From Mycobacterium stomatepiae (GTDB lineage Bacteria; Actinomycetota; Actinomycetes; Mycobacteriales; Mycobacteriaceae): a stretch of 64,000 nucleotides of DNA. Shown here in pieces: positions 28,584 to 41,557 of this stretch. The stretch is from assembly GCF_010731715.1 (NCBI RefSeq), contig NZ_AP022587.1:4464001-4528000 (forward strand), written 5' to 3'. Both the position numbers and the translations under genes were made by a program. Position 1 is the stretch's first letter. Each line of letters begins with the position of its first letter. The notes under the pieces are model-generated. The model was not told where the DNA came from. It saw only the letters and a list, made by a program, of their open reading frames with translations, and made no database searches.

Positions 28584-29201
28584 ATGCCCAACACCAATCC
28601 GCAATCCGCATGGAAAGCACTCAAAGAGGGTAACGAGCGATTCGTCGCCGGCCAGCCTGCGCACCCGAGCCAGAGCGTCGAACACCGCGCCAGCCTGGCC
28701 GCGGGTCAAAAACCCACGGCGGTTGTGTTCGGTTGTTCCGATAGCCGGGTCGCCGCGGAACTCATCTTCGACCAGGGTTTGGGCGACATGTTCGTGGTCC
28801 GCACCGCCGGGCAGGTGATCGACTCGGCCGTGCTCGGATCCATCGAATTCGGGGTGGCGGTCCTCGACGTTCCGCTGATCGTCGTCCTAGGTCATGACAG
28901 CTGCGGGGCCGTCAAGGCCGCCATCGGCGCGGTCGACGACGGTGCGATACCGGCGGGCTTCGTGCGCGACGTGGTCGAGCGCGTCGCGCCGTCGATCCTG
29001 ATCGGCCGCCGCGACGGGCTCAGCCGGGTCGACGAGTTCGAGGCGCGGCACGTAAGCGAGACGTTGGCGCAGCTCACGTCGCGTTCCGCGGCGATTGCCG
29101 AGCGGGTAGCGGCGGGGACGCTGGCACTTGCCGGGGTCACCTATCACCTCGCCGACGGGCGCGCGGCGTTGGTCGACCACATCGGCGACATCGGCGAGTA
29201 A
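28584..29201 (+). CDS. canB: Beta-carbonic anhydrase (CanB / Rv3588c-like)
   Basis: 205 residues from the ATG at 28584; an in-frame ATG at 28575 is also possible. Interconverts CO2 and bicarbonate. The zinc ligands are clear: Cys-x-Asp-x-Arg in 'GCSDSRV' and His-x2-Cys in 'GHDSCGAV'. A CAGAAT box seven bases before 28584 (28571-28576) resembles that before nat. It is divergent from mutY with a 30-base gap. Confidence 0.94.
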   Translation: MPNTNPQSAWKALKEGNERFVAGQPAHPSQSVEHRASLAAGQKPTAVVFGCSDSRVAAELIFDQGLGDMFVVRTAGQVIDSAVLGSIEFGVAVLDVPLIVVLGHDSCGAVKAAIGAVDDGAIPAGFVRDVVERVAPSILIGRRDGLSRVDEFEARHVSETLAQLTSRSAAIAERVAAGTLALAGVTYHLADGRAALVDHIGDIGE

Positions 29202-29294
29202 GGCCGTTTTCCTCTCGCGCGACTAACACGTTCGAAGGCCAGCTAACATCGCGACACGCCGAGCCGGGTCGAACAAATCGGTGTGACCTGGGAT

Positions 29295-29300
29295 TATGGT
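29295..29300 (+). promoter_or_regulatory. Leaderless-type -10 box for the Rv3587c-like gene
   Basis: TATGGT followed by GTGACC and then GTG at 29307, so the hexamer sits exactly six bases before that GTG. This spacing favours the GTG at 29307 over the one at 29301 or 29283 as the real start. Confidence 0.5.
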
Positions 29301-29306
29301 GTGACC

Positions 29307-30110
29307 GTGCTGGATCTGGAACCGCGTGGCCCGCTACCCACGGAGATCTATTGGCGGCGCAGGGGGCTGGCCCTGGGGATCGCGGTCGTCGTGATCGGCA
29401 TCGCTGTCGCCGTTGTCATCGCCCTTACGGGCAACAGTGCGGGCGCCAAACCCGCCAGCGTCAACAAGCCCGGACCGGGCCAAAGCACGCCGGCGGCACT
29501 CCCGCCGCAAGCGCCGGCCGCACCGGGGCCGGAAGGCGTCACTCCGGTGCCGGCTCCGCAAGGTCAGAACCCTGAGGCCCCGACGCCGACCGCAGCGGTT
29601 CAGCCGCCGCCGGTGCTCAAGGAGGGCGACGACTGCCCCGATTCGACGCTGGCCGTCAAGGGGCTGACCAACGCTCCCCAGTACTTCATCGGTGACCAGC
29701 CGAAGTTCACCATGGTCGTCACCAACATCGGGCTGGTGGCCTGCAAGCGCGACGTCGGCGCCGCCGTGCTGGCCGCCTACGTCTACTCGCTGGACAACAA
29801 GCGGCTGTGGTCCAACCTCGACTGCGCGCCGTCCAACGAGACGCTGGTGAAGACCTTCACGCCCGGCGAACAGGTGACGACGGCGGTGACGTGGACCGGG
29901 ATGGGTTCCTCGCCGCACTGCCCGCTGCCGCGGCCGGCCATCGGACCGGGCACCTACAACCTCGTCGTACAGCTGGGCAACCTGCGCTCGCTTGCGGTTC
30001 CGTTCATCCTGAGCCAGCCGCCGCCCCCGCCGGGTCCAGTGCCGGGTCAGCCGGCGGTACCGCAGCCGGAAGCACCGCCGGGCGCTCCCGGTCCCTCGCC
30101 CGCGGGGTAG
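29307..30110 (+). CDS. Membrane-anchored extracytoplasmic protein with proline-rich linker (Rv3587c-like)
   Basis: 267 residues from a GTG at 29307. A short cytoplasmic start is followed by one membrane segment (about residues 23-42), a 60-residue Pro/Ala-rich linker, a beta-rich domain with four Cys ('GDDCPDSTL', 'VACKRD', 'LDCAPS', 'PHCPLP'), and a Pro-rich tail. Cys spacing suggests disulfides outside the membrane. Function unknown. It ends eight bases from the stop of the convergent disA. Confidence 0.85.
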   Translation: MLDLEPRGPLPTEIYWRRRGLALGIAVVVIGIAVAVVIALTGNSAGAKPASVNKPGPGQSTPAALPPQAPAAPGPEGVTPVPAPQGQNPEAPTPTAAVQPPPVLKEGDDCPDSTLAVKGLTNAPQYFIGDQPKFTMVVTNIGLVACKRDVGAAVLAAYVYSLDNKRLWSNLDCAPSNETLVKTFTPGEQVTTAVTWTGMGSSPHCPLPRPAIGPGTYNLVVQLGNLRSLAVPFILSQPPPPPGPVPGQPAVPQPEAPPGAPGPSPAG

Positions 30111-30118
30111 CTCGTCGG

Positions 30119-31198
<1,080 letters not shown>

Positions 31199-32629
31199 TC
31201 ATTCTGCTACGCCAACGCCGTTCCGCGTAGCAATGTGCAGCCGTTCGAGGCGAACGGGCCGACCACGGCGGTGGTCGGCGATGTCGATCATGTGCTCGAG
31301 AGCCGCGCCGATGTTGGGTGCAACCAGCGCCCGCATGCCGGGTGGAACGGCCTTGCACCCGGTCGGGATCAGGGCGACGCTGAACCCCTGCCGCGCGGCT
31401 TCGGCCAGCCGCCGGTCCATGCCGCTCACTCGGCGCAGATCGCCGGCCAGACCGACCTCGCCGATCATCACCGCGGTAGTGGGCAGCGGCAGATCGGCCA
31501 GCGCCGAAGCCAGCGCGATGCCGACGGCCAGGTCCGAGGACGGATCCGTCAACCGCATGCCGCCCACGGTGGACAGGTAGATGTCGTTTGAGGCCAGCGG
31601 CAGCTTGGCGTGCTTCTCCAGCACGGCCGTGATCATCGCCGCGCGAGAGTGGTCGATCCCGCTGACGGCGCGGCGCGGTGAGCCGGCGTTCGGCGTGGCC
31701 AGCAGCGCCTGCACTTCGCCGATCAGCGGCCGTTTGCCGTCCAGTGCGACCGTGATCGCGGTGCCGGGCACCGGGGCCGGCCGCTGATCCAAGAACAGGT
31801 TGGACGGGTCGGAAACCCCTTCGATTCCGTTGTCGTGCAACATGAAGCACCCGACTTCGTCGGCCCCGCCGAAGCGGTTCTTGATGCCGCGAACCATCCG
31901 CAGCGACCCGTTGCGGTCGCCCTCGAAATGCAGCACGACGTCGACGAGGTGTTCCAGCGAGCGCGGTCCGGCAATCGCGCCGTCCTTGGTGACGTGGCCG
32001 ACCAGGATCAGCGCCACGCCGTTGGCCTTGGCCGCGGCCGTCAGCGCGGCCGTCACCGCGCGTACCTGCGTCACCCCGCCGGCGACACCGTCGGACTCGG
32101 TGGTGGACATCGTTTGCACCGAGTCGACGATCACCAACGCGGGATTGACCGTCGCGATGTGTTCGAGCACGGTGTGCACGTCGGATTCGGCGGCCAGGTA
32201 GAGCTCGTCCGAGCCGCAGTCGATGCGGTCCGCGCGCAGCCGGATCTGGCCCGCGGACTCTTCGCCGGAGATGTAGAGCGCGCGCCGCCCGGACTGCGCC
32301 CACAGGTGGGCGACCTTGAGCAGCAACGTCGACTTCCCGACGCCGGGATCACCGGCCAGCAGCGTCACCGAGCCCGGCACCACGCCGCCGCCGAGTACGC
32401 GGTCGAGCTCGTCGATGCCCGTCGCCCGGTGCTGGCTGGCGTTCGGTTCGATGGAGCTGATCGGGACGGCACGAGACGCCCCGCCTACCGAACGACGGCC
32501 GCCGACCGTTCTGAGCACGGCCACCTCGTCGACGGTGCCCCAGGTGCCGCATTCTCCGCAGCGGCCCACCCATTTGGCGGTGACGTGATGGCACTCCGAG
32601 CAACGGTATTGCGAGCGCGCATTTGCCAC
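31199..32629 (-). CDS. radA: DNA repair ATPase/helicase RadA (Sms)
   Basis: 476 residues from a GTG at 32629 ('[16 protein letters not shown]'). A C4 zinc finger (CSEC...CGEC) is followed by a RecA-like domain with Walker A 'GDPGVGKST' and the RadA-specific '[11 protein letters not shown]', and then a Lon-protease-like C-terminal domain lacking the protease dyad. It promotes branch migration in recombination. TACCGT, six bases upstream of the GTG, supports this start; the frame is open to 32674. Operon with disA. Confidence 0.95.
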   Translation of the reverse strand: MANARSQYRCSECHHVTAKWVGRCGECGTWGTVDEVAVLRTVGGRRSVGGASRAVPISSIEPNASQHRATGIDELDRVLGGGVVPGSVTLLAGDPGVGKSTLLLKVAHLWAQSGRRALYISGEESAGQIRLRADRIDCGSDELYLAAESDVHTVLEHIATVNPALVIVDSVQTMSTTESDGVAGGVTQVRAVTAALTAAAKANGVALILVGHVTKDGAIAGPRSLEHLVDVVLHFEGDRNGSLRMVRGIKNRFGGADEVGCFMLHDNGIEGVSDPSNLFLDQRPAPVPGTAITVALDGKRPLIGEVQALLATPNAGSPRRAVSGIDHSRAAMITAVLEKHAKLPLASNDIYLSTVGGMRLTDPSSDLAVGIALASALADLPLPTTAVMIGEVGLAGDLRRVSGMDRRLAEAARQGFSVALIPTGCKAVPPGMRALVAPNIGAALEHMIDIADHRRGRPVRLERLHIATRNGVGVAE

Positions 32630-32635
32630 GTCATG

Positions 32636-32641
32636 ACGGTA
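32636..32641 (-). promoter_or_regulatory. Leaderless-type -10 box for radA-disA
   Basis: On the minus strand TACCGT is followed by CATGAC and the GTG at 32629, exactly six bases away. No ribosome binding site is present, so leaderless translation is likely. Confidence 0.55.
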
Positions 32642-32680
32642 TCCGGCAGGGGCGACAAGCCCCCGCCATGACACGGGCGG

Positions 32681-33235
32681 TTAGCCCTCCGACGGAGCCA
32701 TCCCGGCCGAAATCGGCACCTCCACGCTGCCCTGGCCGGCCTTCTCGAAGGTGAAGGTGAAGTTGTAGGCGAGGCCGTTGGAGATCGGCTTGGCCAGGCT
32801 GACGGTTGCCTTGGCCGCGCTGTTGGGGTTGAGTGGGCCCGGCGCCACCTTCTGGCCTTCCGGCGTACCGATGAACAGCATGCCGCTGGCGGGCAGGCGC
32901 GAGTCGCCGGTCACCGTCACGGTGCCGATGTCACTGGTGATGCCGAGCAGCCGGTCCTCGACGTCCGGGGACTGATTCACGGCCACCAGCACCAGGTCGA
33001 CGTTCTTGCCCGGGTGCAGGTAGTCGCCGGTCTGCACCGCCTGGATGCGGACATCGCGCAGCGCCACGTTGTTGAACGTCACCTTGTTGCCATTGACGGC
33101 AGGCTCCTGGGTGGCCATCTGCGAGATCTGCCCGGCTCCGCAGCCGGTGAGCACGGCAGCGAGCAGGGCGGCCAGGCCGACGAGGACGATTCGGGCGCGA
33201 AGGTCGACCGCGAGGCTGGTCTTGAAGCGGTTCAC
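32681..33235 (-). CDS. lpqE: Conserved lipoprotein LpqE
   Basis: 184 residues from a GTG at 33235 with AGGAGG six bases upstream. A basic start and hydrophobic core end in a clear lipobox LTGC. The mature part is one beta-sandwich-like domain, with 'NNVALRDVRIQAVQ' and 'VDLVLVAVNQSPDVEDRLLGI' resembling copper-chaperone (PCuAC-like) or similar envelope proteins; no His/Met cluster makes metal binding certain. Divergent from carD with a 302-base gap. Function unknown. Confidence 0.9.
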   Translation of the reverse strand: MNRFKTSLAVDLRARIVLVGLAALLAAVLTGCGAGQISQMATQEPAVNGNKVTFNNVALRDVRIQAVQTGDYLHPGKNVDLVLVAVNQSPDVEDRLLGITSDIGTVTVTGDSRLPASGMLFIGTPEGQKVAPGPLNPNSAAKATVSLAKPISNGLAYNFTFTFEKAGQGSVEVPISAGMAPSEG

Positions 33236-34026
<791 letters not shown>

Positions 34027-34040
34027 AGGCCCTGAGCTCA

Positions 34041-34712
34041 GTGGTCGGGGGCACAGTTGTCGCAGTGGTCCCGGCCGCCGGGTTGGGGGAGCGGCTGCGT
34101 GCCGGTGTCCCCAAAGCATTTTGTGAACTCGATGGGCGCACGCTGCTGGAATGGGCCGTCGCGGGTCTGTTGAATTCGGGAGTCGTTGATCATGTCGTGG
34201 CGGCGGTACCCGCCGATCGTATCGACCAAGCCAAGCAAGTCCTAGACCACCGGGCAACCGTCGTGGCCGGGGGTGCCGGGCGCACCGAATCGGTGCGTCT
34301 GGCCTTGTACGCCCTGCCCGGAGAACCGCATTTCGTGCTGGTGCACGACGCCGCCCGCGCGTTGACGCCGCCGGAGCTGATCGTGCGGGTGGTCGGCGCG
34401 TTGCGCGACGGGCACGGCGCCGTGGTGCCCGCGTTGCCGCTGCATGACACCATCAAGGCCGTGGATGCCAACGGCGTGGTGCTGGGCACGCCGGAACGGG
34501 CCGGGTTGCGGGCGGTACAGACCCCGCAGGGGTTCGCCGCCGACCTGTTATTGCGTGCGTATCAGCGCGCGGCCGGCGCCGTTGTTACCGACGACGCCTC
34601 CCTGGTCGAGCACGTCGGCGGCCAGGTTCAGGTGGTCGACGGCGATCCATCGGCCTTCAAGATCACCACCCAGTTGGATCTGCTGCTGGCCCAGGCGATT
34701 GTGCGCCGGTGA
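34041..34712 (+). CDS. ispD: 2-C-methyl-D-erythritol 4-phosphate cytidylyltransferase
   Basis: 223 residues from a GTG at 34041. Makes CDP-methylerythritol from MEP and CTP in the non-mevalonate isoprenoid pathway. Motifs are '[19 protein letters not shown]' (nucleotide binding), 'LVHDAARAL' and 'VTDDASLVE'. It overlaps the ispF start by four bases and lies in a carD-ispD-ispF cluster. Confidence 0.95.
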   Translation: MVGGTVVAVVPAAGLGERLRAGVPKAFCELDGRTLLEWAVAGLLNSGVVDHVVAAVPADRIDQAKQVLDHRATVVAGGAGRTESVRLALYALPGEPHFVLVHDAARALTPPELIVRVVGALRDGHGAVVPALPLHDTIKAVDANGVVLGTPERAGLRAVQTPQGFAADLLLRAYQRAAGAVVTDDASLVEHVGGQVQVVDGDPSAFKITTQLDLLLAQAIVRR

Positions 34713-35197
34713 CCGAGTCGCTGCGGGTGCCAAGGGTCGGGCTGGGTACCGACGTACATCCGATCGAACCCGGGCGGCCGTGCTGGTTGCTGGGTCTGTT
34801 GTTTCCCGACGCCGACGGCTGCGCCGGCCACTCCGACGGCGACGTAGCCGCGCACGCGTTGTGTGACGCGCTGTTGTCGGCGGCCGGGCTCGGCGACATC
34901 GGCGCCGTGTTCGGCGTCGACGATCCGCGGTGGGTGGGCGTCAGTGGGGCCGACATGCTGCGCCACGTCCTGGAGTTGCTCTCGGAGCACGGCTTTCGGG
35001 TCGGAAACGCCGCCGTGCAAGTGATCGGTAACCGGCCGAAGGTCGGCCCGCGCCGCGCCGAGGCGCAGCAGGTGCTGTCGGACCTGGTCGGAGCCCCGGT
35101 ATCGGTCTCGGCGACCACCACCGACGGGCTGGGCCTGACTGGGCGAGGTGAGGGTTTGGCCGCGATCGCGACAGCCCTCGTTATCGTGCACGGATAG
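34709..35197 (+). CDS. ispF: 2-C-methyl-D-erythritol 2,4-cyclodiphosphate synthase
   Basis: 162 residues from a GTG overlapping ispD (GTGA). Cyclises CDP-ME-phosphate to MEcPP with loss of CMP. Active-site metal ligands are in 'GLGTDVHPI' and '[15 protein letters not shown]'; the CDP-binding '[19 protein letters not shown]' is near the end. One of three coupled genes with carD and ispD. Confidence 0.95.
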   Translation: MTESLRVPRVGLGTDVHPIEPGRPCWLLGLLFPDADGCAGHSDGDVAAHALCDALLSAAGLGDIGAVFGVDDPRWVGVSGADMLRHVLELLSEHGFRVGNAAVQVIGNRPKVGPRRAEAQQVLSDLVGAPVSVSATTTDGLGLTGRGEGLAAIATALVIVHG

Positions 35198-35234
35198 CCC
35201 CGCGAGCTGCGGTCGGCCGATCCGAAGTAGCAGG

Positions 35235-35252
35235 TAAGCTGGCACGTCGTGA
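35235..35252 (+). promoter_or_regulatory. Promoter/start element of cysS, identical to that of lysS
   Basis: TAAGCTGGCACGTCGTGA, the same 18 bases as at 18173-18190 before lysS. TAAGCT lies eight bases before the GTG at 35249 and matches the mycobacterial -10 TANNNT. There is no ribosome binding site, so translation is probably leaderless or nearly so. Confidence 0.65.
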
Positions 35253-36658
35253 CCGATCGCCCCCTCATGCGGCTGCATGACACCGCAGCCGGCGCTGTGC
35301 GAGATTTCGTTCCGCTACGCGAGGGGCACGTCTCCATCTACCTGTGCGGCGCCACCGTTCAGGGCCTGCCGCACATCGGGCACGTCCGCAGCGGCGTGGC
35401 TTTCGACATCCTGCGCCGCTGGCTGATGGCGCGTGGTTACGACGTCGCATTCATCCGCAACGTGACCGATATCGAGGACAAGATCCTGGCCAAGGCCGCC
35501 GCGGCCTGTCGGCCATGGTGGGAGTGGGCGGCCACCTACGAGCGCGCGTTCACCGCCGCCTACGACGCCCTGGACGTCTTGCCGCCGTCGGCGGAGCCAC
35601 GCGCGACCGGGCACATCACCCAGATGGTCGAGTTAATGGACCGCCTGATCGAAAGTGGTCACGCGTATGCCGCCGGCGGGGACGTCTACTTCGACGTGCT
35701 CAGTTATCCCGAGTACGGGCAGCTGTCCGGGCACAAGATCGACGACGTCCACCAGGGCGAAGGCGCGGGGACCGGCAAGCGCGACCAGCGCGACTTCACG
35801 CTCTGGAAGGGCGAAAAGCCCGGCGAGCCTTCGTGGCCCTCGCCGTGGGGCCGCGGACGCCCGGGCTGGCACCTGGAATGCTCGGCAATGGCCCGAACCT
35901 ATCTGGGTACGGAATTCGATATCCATTGCGGTGGAATGGATTTAGTGTTCCCGCATCATGAGAACGAGATCGCCCAGAGTCGTGCGGCCGGAGATCGCTT
36001 CGCCCGCTACTGGCTGCACAACGGCTGGGTGACCATGGGCGGCGAGAAGATGAGCAAGTCGCTGGGCAACGTCTTGTCGATCCCGGCGATGCTGCAGCGG
36101 GTGCGCCCGCCGGAACTGCGTTACTACCTGGGCAGCGCCCACTATCGCTCGATGCTCGAATTCTCCGGCACCGCGCTGGAAGATGCGGTGAAAGCCTATG
36201 TGGGAGTTGAGGAATTCCTGCATCGCGTGCGGGTCCGGGTCGGCGGCGTCGTCCCCGGTGAATGGACGCAGCGATTCGCCGCCGCGCTCGACGACGACCT
36301 CGCGGTCCCGATCGCGTTGTCCGAGATCCACCACGCCCGCGCCGAAGGCAACCGGGCGCTCGACGCCGGCGACCACGAAGGCGCCCTGCAGAACGCCGGC
36401 GCGATCCGCGCGATGATGGGGATCCTGGGCTGCGACCCGCTCGACGAACGCTGGGAATCGCGCGACGAGACGTCCGCGGCGCTGGCGGCCGTCGACGTGC
36501 TGGTCCAGTCCGAGCTGGAAAGTCGCAAGCGGGCCCGCGAGGAGCGCAATTGGGCTCTCGCAGACCAGATCCGGGACAGGTTGAAACAGGCCGGTATTGA
36601 GGTCACCGACACCGCCGACGGGCCGCAGTGGGAACTGCAGGGCGGTCCAGAGAAGTGA
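35249..36658 (+). CDS. cysS: Cysteinyl-tRNA synthetase
   Basis: 469 residues from a GTG at 35249. Class I synthetase with the HIGH motif in 'PHIGHVRSG', zinc-binding residues including 'CGATVQG' and '[14 protein letters not shown]', and the KMSKS loop '[11 protein letters not shown]'. A C-terminal helical anticodon domain follows. Length and motif set fit the tRNA synthetase rather than the related mycothiol ligase MshC. It has its own promoter and lies upstream of rlmB. Confidence 0.95.
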   Translation: MTDRPLMRLHDTAAGAVRDFVPLREGHVSIYLCGATVQGLPHIGHVRSGVAFDILRRWLMARGYDVAFIRNVTDIEDKILAKAAAACRPWWEWAATYERAFTAAYDALDVLPPSAEPRATGHITQMVELMDRLIESGHAYAAGGDVYFDVLSYPEYGQLSGHKIDDVHQGEGAGTGKRDQRDFTLWKGEKPGEPSWPSPWGRGRPGWHLECSAMARTYLGTEFDIHCGGMDLVFPHHENEIAQSRAAGDRFARYWLHNGWVTMGGEKMSKSLGNVLSIPAMLQRVRPPELRYYLGSAHYRSMLEFSGTALEDAVKAYVGVEEFLHRVRVRVGGVVPGEWTQRFAAALDDDLAVPIALSEIHHARAEGNRALDAGDHEGALQNAGAIRAMMGILGCDPLDERWESRDETSAALAAVDVLVQSELESRKRAREERNWALADQIRDRLKQAGIEVTDTADGPQWELQGGPEK

Positions 36659-36669
36659 CGGCCAAGTAG

Positions 36670-37602
36670 ATGGCCGGCAACTCGCGGCGCCAGGGGGCGA
36701 TACGGAAGGCCGGCAGCAAGAAAGCCCCGACGGTAGGCTCGGGTGGCCAGCGGCGACGGGGGCTGGAGGGCCGCGGCCCCACGCCGCCCGCGCACATGCG
36801 CCCCAACCATCCCGCTGCCAAGCGCGCCGTCCAGACGCAACCACGCCGGCCGGCCAAGCGCACCGACGAAACCGAAACGGTGCTCGGTCGCAATCCGGTG
36901 GTGGAATGCCTGCGCGCCGGGGTTCCCGCGACCGCGCTGTACGTCGCGCTGGGCACCGAAGCCGATGAGCGCGTGACCGAATCCGTGGCTCGGGCAGCCG
37001 ATTTAGGGATCGCGATCCTCGAAGTGCCTCGGACCGACCTGGACAAGATGACCGCCAACCATCTACACCAGGGCATCGCGCTGCAGGTGCCCCCGTACAA
37101 CTACGCCCACCCCGACGACCTCCTGGCCACCACATTGCACTCGCCGCCCGCGCTGCTGGTCGCGCTGGACAATATCTCCGATCCCCGCAACCTCGGTGCG
37201 ATCGTTCGCTCGGTCGCGGCCTTCGGCGGTCATGGCGTCCTGATACCGCAACGCCGTTCGGCCTCGGTGACGGCGGTCGCCTGGCGCACCAGCGCGGGCG
37301 CGGCGGCCCGCATCCCCGTGGCAAGGGCGACCAATCTCACCAGGACACTGAAGAATTGGGCCGACCGCGGGGTGCGGGTGGTCGGGCTGGACGCCGATGG
37401 CGACACCGCCGTCGACGACCTGGACGGCACCGACCCCATCGTGGTCGTCGTCGGATCCGAAGGCAAGGGCCTATCGCGGTTGGTGCGGCAGAACTGTGAG
37501 CAGGTGGTGTCGATCCCGATGGCCGGTCATGCCGAATCGCTGAACGCCTCGGTGGCGGCCGGGGTGGTACTCGCTGAAATCGCGCGTCAGCGCAGGAGTT
37601 AA
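36670..37602 (+). CDS. rlmB: 23S rRNA 2'-O-ribose methyltransferase, SpoU/TrmH family (RlmB-like)
   Basis: 310 residues. A basic, low-complexity N-terminal tail (about 65 residues) is followed by the SpoU substrate-binding domain ('[14 protein letters not shown]') and the knotted SAM-binding domain with '[21 protein letters not shown]', '[11 protein letters not shown]' and '[20 protein letters not shown]'. RlmB methylates G2251 of 23S rRNA in E. coli; target identity here is inferred from family. It follows cysS by 11 bases. Confidence 0.92.
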   Translation: MAGNSRRQGAIRKAGSKKAPTVGSGGQRRRGLEGRGPTPPAHMRPNHPAAKRAVQTQPRRPAKRTDETETVLGRNPVVECLRAGVPATALYVALGTEADERVTESVARAADLGIAILEVPRTDLDKMTANHLHQGIALQVPPYNYAHPDDLLATTLHSPPALLVALDNISDPRNLGAIVRSVAAFGGHGVLIPQRRSASVTAVAWRTSAGAAARIPVARATNLTRTLKNWADRGVRVVGLDADGDTAVDDLDGTDPIVVVVGSEGKGLSRLVRQNCEQVVSIPMAGHAESLNASVAAGVVLAEIARQRRS

Positions 37603-37607
37603 CCGAA

Positions 37608-38585
37608 TTGCCCGGCCGGCTCGTCCGCCTGGGCGCCGTGCTGGCCGCCGTCGCGTTGCTGATAACGCCGGTGTCCGGCGCGCAAGCACCCGGCTTCGAT
37701 CTTCAGGCCCATCGCGGCGGGCGGGGTGAAACCACCGAGGAATCGCTGCGCGCCTTCGCCAAATCACTCGAACTCGGGGTCAGCACACTCGAACTCGACA
37801 TCGTGATCACCAAGGACGCACAGCCGCTAGTGTGGCACGACCCTATGATCGACGCGCAGAAATGCGTCGACACCGGACCCGCGTTCGCCGGCGACCCGCA
37901 ATACCCTTACGTTGGAAAGCTGGTGCACGAGCTCACCCTGGCGCAGATCCATACCCTGGATTGCGGACGCCTACTGGACGAGTTTCCCCGGGCGGAAGTG
38001 GTGCGGGGCAACAAGTTAGCGACCCTGCCGGAGGTCTTCGCGCTCGCTGACTCGCATCACGCCGCGGTGCGCTACAACATCGAAACCAAGGTGGACGCCG
38101 ACCAGCCGGGCAGATCGGCCGAACCCCAGCAGTTCGTCGACGTGATCCTGGCCGCCGTCAGGTCGGCGGGCAAGGTCGCTTCCGTCGAGATTCAGAGCTT
38201 CGACTGGCGTACCCTGCCGATGGTGCACCAGGCCGAGCCGTCGATTCCGTTGGTGGCCTTGTACAACGAGGAGACCTGGGTGCCGGATTCGCCGTGGCTG
38301 GCCGGCGTCAACGCCGCGGTCGTCGGCGACGCGACGATCGGCGCGCTGATGGTGGGGGCGAACATCGTCTCCCCCCGATACCAGCTCGTCACCGGCAGGC
38401 CGTTTGTCGATCACGCACATACGTTGGGGCTCAAGGTTATTCCGTGGACCGTCGACGACACCCGGGCGATGCGCGAGCAAATCGGCTACGGCGTAGACGG
38501 TATCATCACCGACTATCCCACCGTGCTGCGTGGCGTGATGGCCGACCTCGGCATGCCGTTGCCGCCGGCCTATCACCGCGGTTAG
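37608..38585 (+). CDS. Secreted glycerophosphodiester phosphodiesterase
   Basis: 325 residues from a TTG at 37608, with AGGAG eight bases upstream. The signal peptide is followed by a GDPD TIM barrel starting 'FDLQAHRGGRGETTEESL' (catalytic His/Arg and Glu), with the metal-binding 'LELDIVITKDAQPLVWHD' and catalytic 'IETKV', and ending 'VNPYVDGIITDYP'-type (here 'GYGVDGIITDYPTV'). It would release glycerol phosphate from phospholipid head groups outside the cell. In M. tuberculosis rlmB is followed directly by arsB2, so this gene is extra here. Convergent with arsB2. Confidence 0.9.
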   Translation: MPGRLVRLGAVLAAVALLITPVSGAQAPGFDLQAHRGGRGETTEESLRAFAKSLELGVSTLELDIVITKDAQPLVWHDPMIDAQKCVDTGPAFAGDPQYPYVGKLVHELTLAQIHTLDCGRLLDEFPRAEVVRGNKLATLPEVFALADSHHAAVRYNIETKVDADQPGRSAEPQQFVDVILAAVRSAGKVASVEIQSFDWRTLPMVHQAEPSIPLVALYNEETWVPDSPWLAGVNAAVVGDATIGALMVGANIVSPRYQLVTGRPFVDHAHTLGLKVIPWTVDDTRAMREQIGYGVDGIITDYPTVLRGVMADLGMPLPPAYHRG

Positions 38586-38624
38586 ACGGCCACGCGCCGG
38601 GCCAAGCTGACAACTTCGGCGCGA

Positions 38625-39866
<1,242 letters not shown>

Positions 39867-39869
39867 GAC

Positions 39870-40790
39870 CTAGACCGCCCAAGGGTTTTCGCGCCGCCAC
39901 ACCGTCGGCATATGCAGCGCGACACCGTCGCGCGCGGCCAGCTCGTCCAACACCCGGATGGACACGTCCAGGTCGTCACCCGCATACGGCAAGGCCCGCA
40001 ACGGCTTTGATAGCGGGCGAAAGAAGTCGTCCCAGTGGATCAGGATCACCCGGCGCGCGCCCACCGCTCGCACGGTCTCGGCCCAGTAGTCGATCAGGTA
40101 GGACCTCGGCTGCAAACCCAGCTGGCCGACCGACAGATAGACGGCATCGGCGCGGTGGGCGGCCAGCGTGCCCTTGACGAAGCCGGCGCTGCCCTGAATC
40201 AGCAGTCGCCGATCCGAGGGCAGGTGGTGGATCAGCGCCGACCACGACTCGCCGCAGCGATAGGCCGAAGCCTTTACCGGCGGCACCAGTGGTGAGTCGA
40301 TCACGCCTGGGAACCGGTCGGGCGGGCAATGATGCGACTCAACAAGCGTTACATCGAAGGTGCCCAACCGAATTGGTTCGCCCGGCACCGCGACTGTCAG
40401 GCGATCTTCCGGCAGGCCGTGTCCGCGCCCGACGTTGGCTGCCGACTCGCCCCCGACCAGCTGCGCGCCGGTGCGGTGGGCGACGAGTGCGGAATCCATG
40501 ACGTGGTCGATGTGGGTGTGCACCGGGATGACGGCCGCCAGCCGCGACACCTTGGCGCGGGCCAGGCAACCGTCCACGCGCACCGCCGACGGCGCCAGCT
40601 TGCCCGCCGCGACCCGCGCCAGGCCGGGTCGCGAGAAATAGCCGTCGGTCATCAGCGCCGAGGAGCCGTCGTCGATCAGCAGCGTCGCCACACCCATCCA
40701 CGTCGCCGACAGGCCGTCGGCTCCGGCGGCGGGTGCGTCGAAGCGATCCGAATAGCGCGCGATGTCGGGGTGACCGAGTTTGAACCGCAT
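39870..40790 (-). CDS. MBL-fold metallo-hydrolase (Rv3577-like)
   Basis: 306 residues. The metallo-beta-lactamase signature 'IPVHTHIDHVMDS' (HxHxDH) is present, with further His ligands in 'VESHHCPPDRF' and 'LIHWDDFF'. Substrate unknown; the family includes UlaG-like and lipid hydrolases. Its start overlaps the pxpA stop by one base and arsB2 follows after three bases. As a zinc enzyme it may belong to the zinc-controlled unit upstream. Confidence 0.88.
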   Translation of the reverse strand: MRFKLGHPDIARYSDRFDAPAAGADGLSATWMGVATLLIDDGSSALMTDGYFSRPGLARVAAGKLAPSAVRVDGCLARAKVSRLAAVIPVHTHIDHVMDSALVAHRTGAQLVGGESAANVGRGHGLPEDRLTVAVPGEPIRLGTFDVTLVESHHCPPDRFPGVIDSPLVPPVKASAYRCGESWSALIHHLPSDRRLLIQGSAGFVKGTLAAHRADAVYLSVGQLGLQPRSYLIDYWAETVRAVGARRVILIHWDDFFRPLSKPLRALPYAGDDLDVSIRVLDELAARDGVALHMPTVWRRENPWAV

Positions 40791-41548
40791 CAGCAGAACG
40801 GCCTGATGTCGATCCTCGCAGCCTCGAGCTCGTCGCGAACCGCCGTCGCGATCTGCACCGCGCCGGGCGAATCGCCGTGCACGCAGACCGATTCCACACT
40901 CACCGAGATCTCGGTGCCGTCGAGCGCGGTGACCTGTCCGGACGACACCATGGCCGCCACGCGCTGCGCGATCGCGGCCGGGTCGTCCAGCACCGCGCCC
41001 GGTTCCTTACGGGAGACCAGCTGGCCGTCGGGCCGGTAGGCACGATCGGCGAACGCCTCTGCGACGGTGTGCAATCCGACGCGCACGGCCTCGTCGAAGA
41101 ACGCCGAACCCGCCATGCCCAGCACCGGCAGCGTGGTGTCCACCAGATAGACCGCCGATGCGACGGCCGCGGCCTGGTCGTGATTGGTCACGATTGTGTT
41201 GTACAGCGCGCCATGGGGTTTGACGTAGGAGACCATCGAGCCGGCCGCGTGCGCGATCGCCTGCAACGCGCCGATCTGGTACACGACGTCGGCGACGAGA
41301 TCCTCGGCGGCGATGTCGATGAAGCGCCGGCCGAAGCCGGCCAGGTCGCGATAGCCGACCTGAGCTCCGATGCGTACGCCACGCTCGGCAGCCAGCCGGC
41401 ACACCCGCAGCAGGCCGGCGGGATCTCCCGCGTGGAAACCGCATGCGACGTTTGCGCTCGTGACGATTCCGAGCATGGCGTCGTCATTGCCCAGGCGCCA
41501 GACGCCAAAGCCCTCACCCAAGTCGGCGTTCAGGTCGATACCGGCCAC
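40790..41548 (-). CDS. pxpA: 5-oxoprolinase subunit A (LamB/YcsF family)
   Basis: 252 residues from a GTG at 41548. LamB/YcsF signature 'IDLNADLGEGFGVWRLGND', 'SANVACGFHAGDP' and 'VKPHGALYN'. PxpA works with PxpB and PxpC to hydrolyse 5-oxoproline to glutamate using ATP. No pxpB or pxpC gene is visible in this window, so the partner genes must be elsewhere or the protein acts differently. Coupled to the MBL gene by a one-base overlap. Confidence 0.9.
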   Translation of the reverse strand: MAGIDLNADLGEGFGVWRLGNDDAMLGIVTSANVACGFHAGDPAGLLRVCRLAAERGVRIGAQVGYRDLAGFGRRFIDIAAEDLVADVVYQIGALQAIAHAAGSMVSYVKPHGALYNTIVTNHDQAAAVASAVYLVDTTLPVLGMAGSAFFDEAVRVGLHTVAEAFADRAYRPDGQLVSRKEPGAVLDDPAAIAQRVAAMVSSGQVTALDGTEISVSVESVCVHGDSPGAVQIATAVRDELEAARIDIRPFC

Positions 41549-41557
41549 CCGCCCAGC